DNA from: Sphingomonas turrisvirgatae
Lineage (GTDB): Bacteria > Pseudomonadota > Alphaproteobacteria > Sphingomonadales > Sphingomonadaceae
Direction: 5' to 3'
Length of the DNA: 64,000 nt
Assembly: GCF_001721295.1 (NCBI RefSeq)
Contig: NZ_MDDS01000046.1
Span: 62,001 to 126,000, forward strand
The position numbers and the translations under genes are program-made. Positions 63,294 to 64,000 of this stretch are shown here, piece after piece (position 1 is the stretch's first letter; each line of letters begins with the position of its first letter). The notes below the pieces were generated by a model, which made no database searches, was not told the origin of the DNA, and worked only from the letters and a program-made list of their open reading frames with translations.

Positions 63294-64000
63294 ATGGATA
63301 TTCTGCCGCTGATCCTGCTGGGCGGAGGCACCTTCCTGGTGCTGCTGCTGATGATCCTCGCCTTTGCGGGTCCGTCCGCCAAGGCCGCGGGGTCGCGCCG
63401 GCTCGTCTCGCTCCGCGACCGCCACGCCGGCGTGATCGGCGCAGGCGCGGTCGAGGCGCAGATCCGCAAGATCTCGAACCGCAGCAAGGCAAGCGGCATG
63501 GAAAGCGCGGCCGCACGGCTGCTGCCCAATCCTGCCCAGCTGGCCAAGCGGCTGGAGATGACCGGCAAGACGTGGACGGTCGGGCAATATGCCATGGCCA
63601 CCTTGGGCCTGCTGGTCGTGATCGCCGGCCTGCTGATACTTCAGGGCCTGCCGTTCCTGCTCGCCCTGCTGATCGGCGTCGTGATCGGCGCGGGCCTGCC
63701 CCACATGGTGGTCGGCTTTTTCATCAACAAGCGCGTCGCCGACTTCACCAAGAAGTTTCCGGACGCGATCGAATTGCTCGTTCGCGGGCTGCGTTCGGGC
63801 CTTCCGATTACCGAGACGATGAACGTCGTCGGCAGCGAGGTCGACGGCCCGGTCGGCGAGGAATTCCGTGCCATCACCGACAAGATGAAGATCGGACGCA
63901 CGCTGGACCAGGCGCTTCAGGAAACCGCCGACCGGCTGGGCACGCCCGAATTCCAGTTCTTTGTCATCACCATCGCGATCCAGCGCGAGACCGGCGGCAA
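63294..64000 (+). CDS. tadB: Tad pilus inner-membrane protein TadB (type II secretion F family), partial
   Basis: The gene runs off the right edge, with 235 codons visible. It starts at ATG 63294 after a GGAGACGACGG box. The hydrophobic N-terminus (ILPLILLGGGTFLVLLLMILAFAG) and segments ATLGLLVVIAGLLIL and FLLALLIGVVIGAGL are followed by the T2SSF domain KRVADFTKKFPDAIELLVRGLRSGL and GEEFRAITDKMKIGRTL. TadB and TadC form the inner-membrane platform with the CpaF ATPase. cpaF is not between cpaE and tadB here. Confidence 0.92.
   Translation, partial: MDILPLILLGGGTFLVLLLMILAFAGPSAKAAGSRRLVSLRDRHAGVIGAGAVEAQIRKISNRSKASGMESAAARLLPNPAQLAKRLEMTGKTWTVGQYAMATLGLLVVIAGLLILQGLPFLLALLIGVVIGAGLPHMVVGFFINKRVADFTKKFPDAIELLVRGLRSGLPITETMNVVGSEVDGPVGEEFRAITDKMKIGRTLDQALQETADRLGTPEFQFFVITIAIQRETGG

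Overview
This is a GC-rich window with dense, mostly overlapping genes. The gene content points to a sphingomonad (Alphaproteobacteria, Sphingomonas or a close relative). The taxon-informative features are an exosortase A (XrtA) exopolysaccharide locus, a Tad/Cpa pilus locus, split glycine decarboxylase genes gcvPA/gcvPB behind a tandem glycine riboswitch, a type 3 prolyl-tRNA synthetase, a carboxynorspermidine-type polyamine pathway and a class A RNase P RNA. The genus is inferred from gene content and was not tested by alignment.

Layout. 1-4.1 kb: a partial unknown gene, a CoxE-like VWA protein, an Hpt-like protein that has lost its histidine, and a 766-residue membrane-anchored helical protein. 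4.1-16.4 kb (all minus): serine hydrolase lipoprotein, cyclopropane-fatty-acid-synthase-like methyltransferase, photolyase, two-subunit 2-oxoacid:acceptor oxidoreductase, histone-deacetylase-like amidohydrolase, ABC-F ATPase, and the polyamine pair CASDH/NspC. 16.5-33.8 kb: the XrtA locus. Twelve minus-strand genes run from an AMP-forming ligase (31.9 kb) down to the asparagine-synthase-like amidotransferase (16.5 kb), many joined by ATGA or TGATG overlaps. Divergently, an acyl carrier protein and two hydrolases lie on the plus strand. 33.8-43.3 kb (minus): DoxX protein, RNase P RNA, an N-acetylmuramoyl-L-alanine amidase, the chemotaxis operon cheA-cheW-cheY-cheB-cheR, and rnr. 43.4-47.7 kb: a short glpD, proS, an EamA transporter and a DUF938 methyltransferase. 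47.9-52.8 kb (minus): riboswitch-gcvT-gcvH-gcvPA-gcvPB. 52.9-58.0 kb: a lipoprotein, ispH-thrB-rnhA, an FAD oxidoreductase and a lysophospholipase. 58.1-64.0 kb (plus): cpaA-cpaB-cpaC-cpaD-cpaE-tadB, with tadB cut by the window end.

How the genes work together. The XrtA locus holds the polymer export and length-control set (outer-membrane export lipoprotein, Wzz-like protein, tyrosine autokinase, beta-barrel-like protein), glycan-modifying enzymes (glycosyltransferase, deacetylase, amidotransferase, FemAB-like transferase), the exosortase itself, and a ligase/decarboxylase/carrier/hydrolase module whose product is unknown. The shared promoter region between the two arms contains a sigma-54-like -24/-12 element facing the carrier protein gene. 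The chemotaxis cluster has no receptor or flagellar gene nearby.

The points most worth following up are the unexplained carrier-protein module with its sigma-54-like promoter, CheA with a C-terminal receiver-like domain lacking clear phosphorylation residues, the Hpt domain without histidine, GlpD ending exactly where its C-terminal domain should begin, and a palindromic repeat pair inserted inside the gcv operon. No tRNA, rRNA, CRISPR array, insertion sequence or phage gene was seen.
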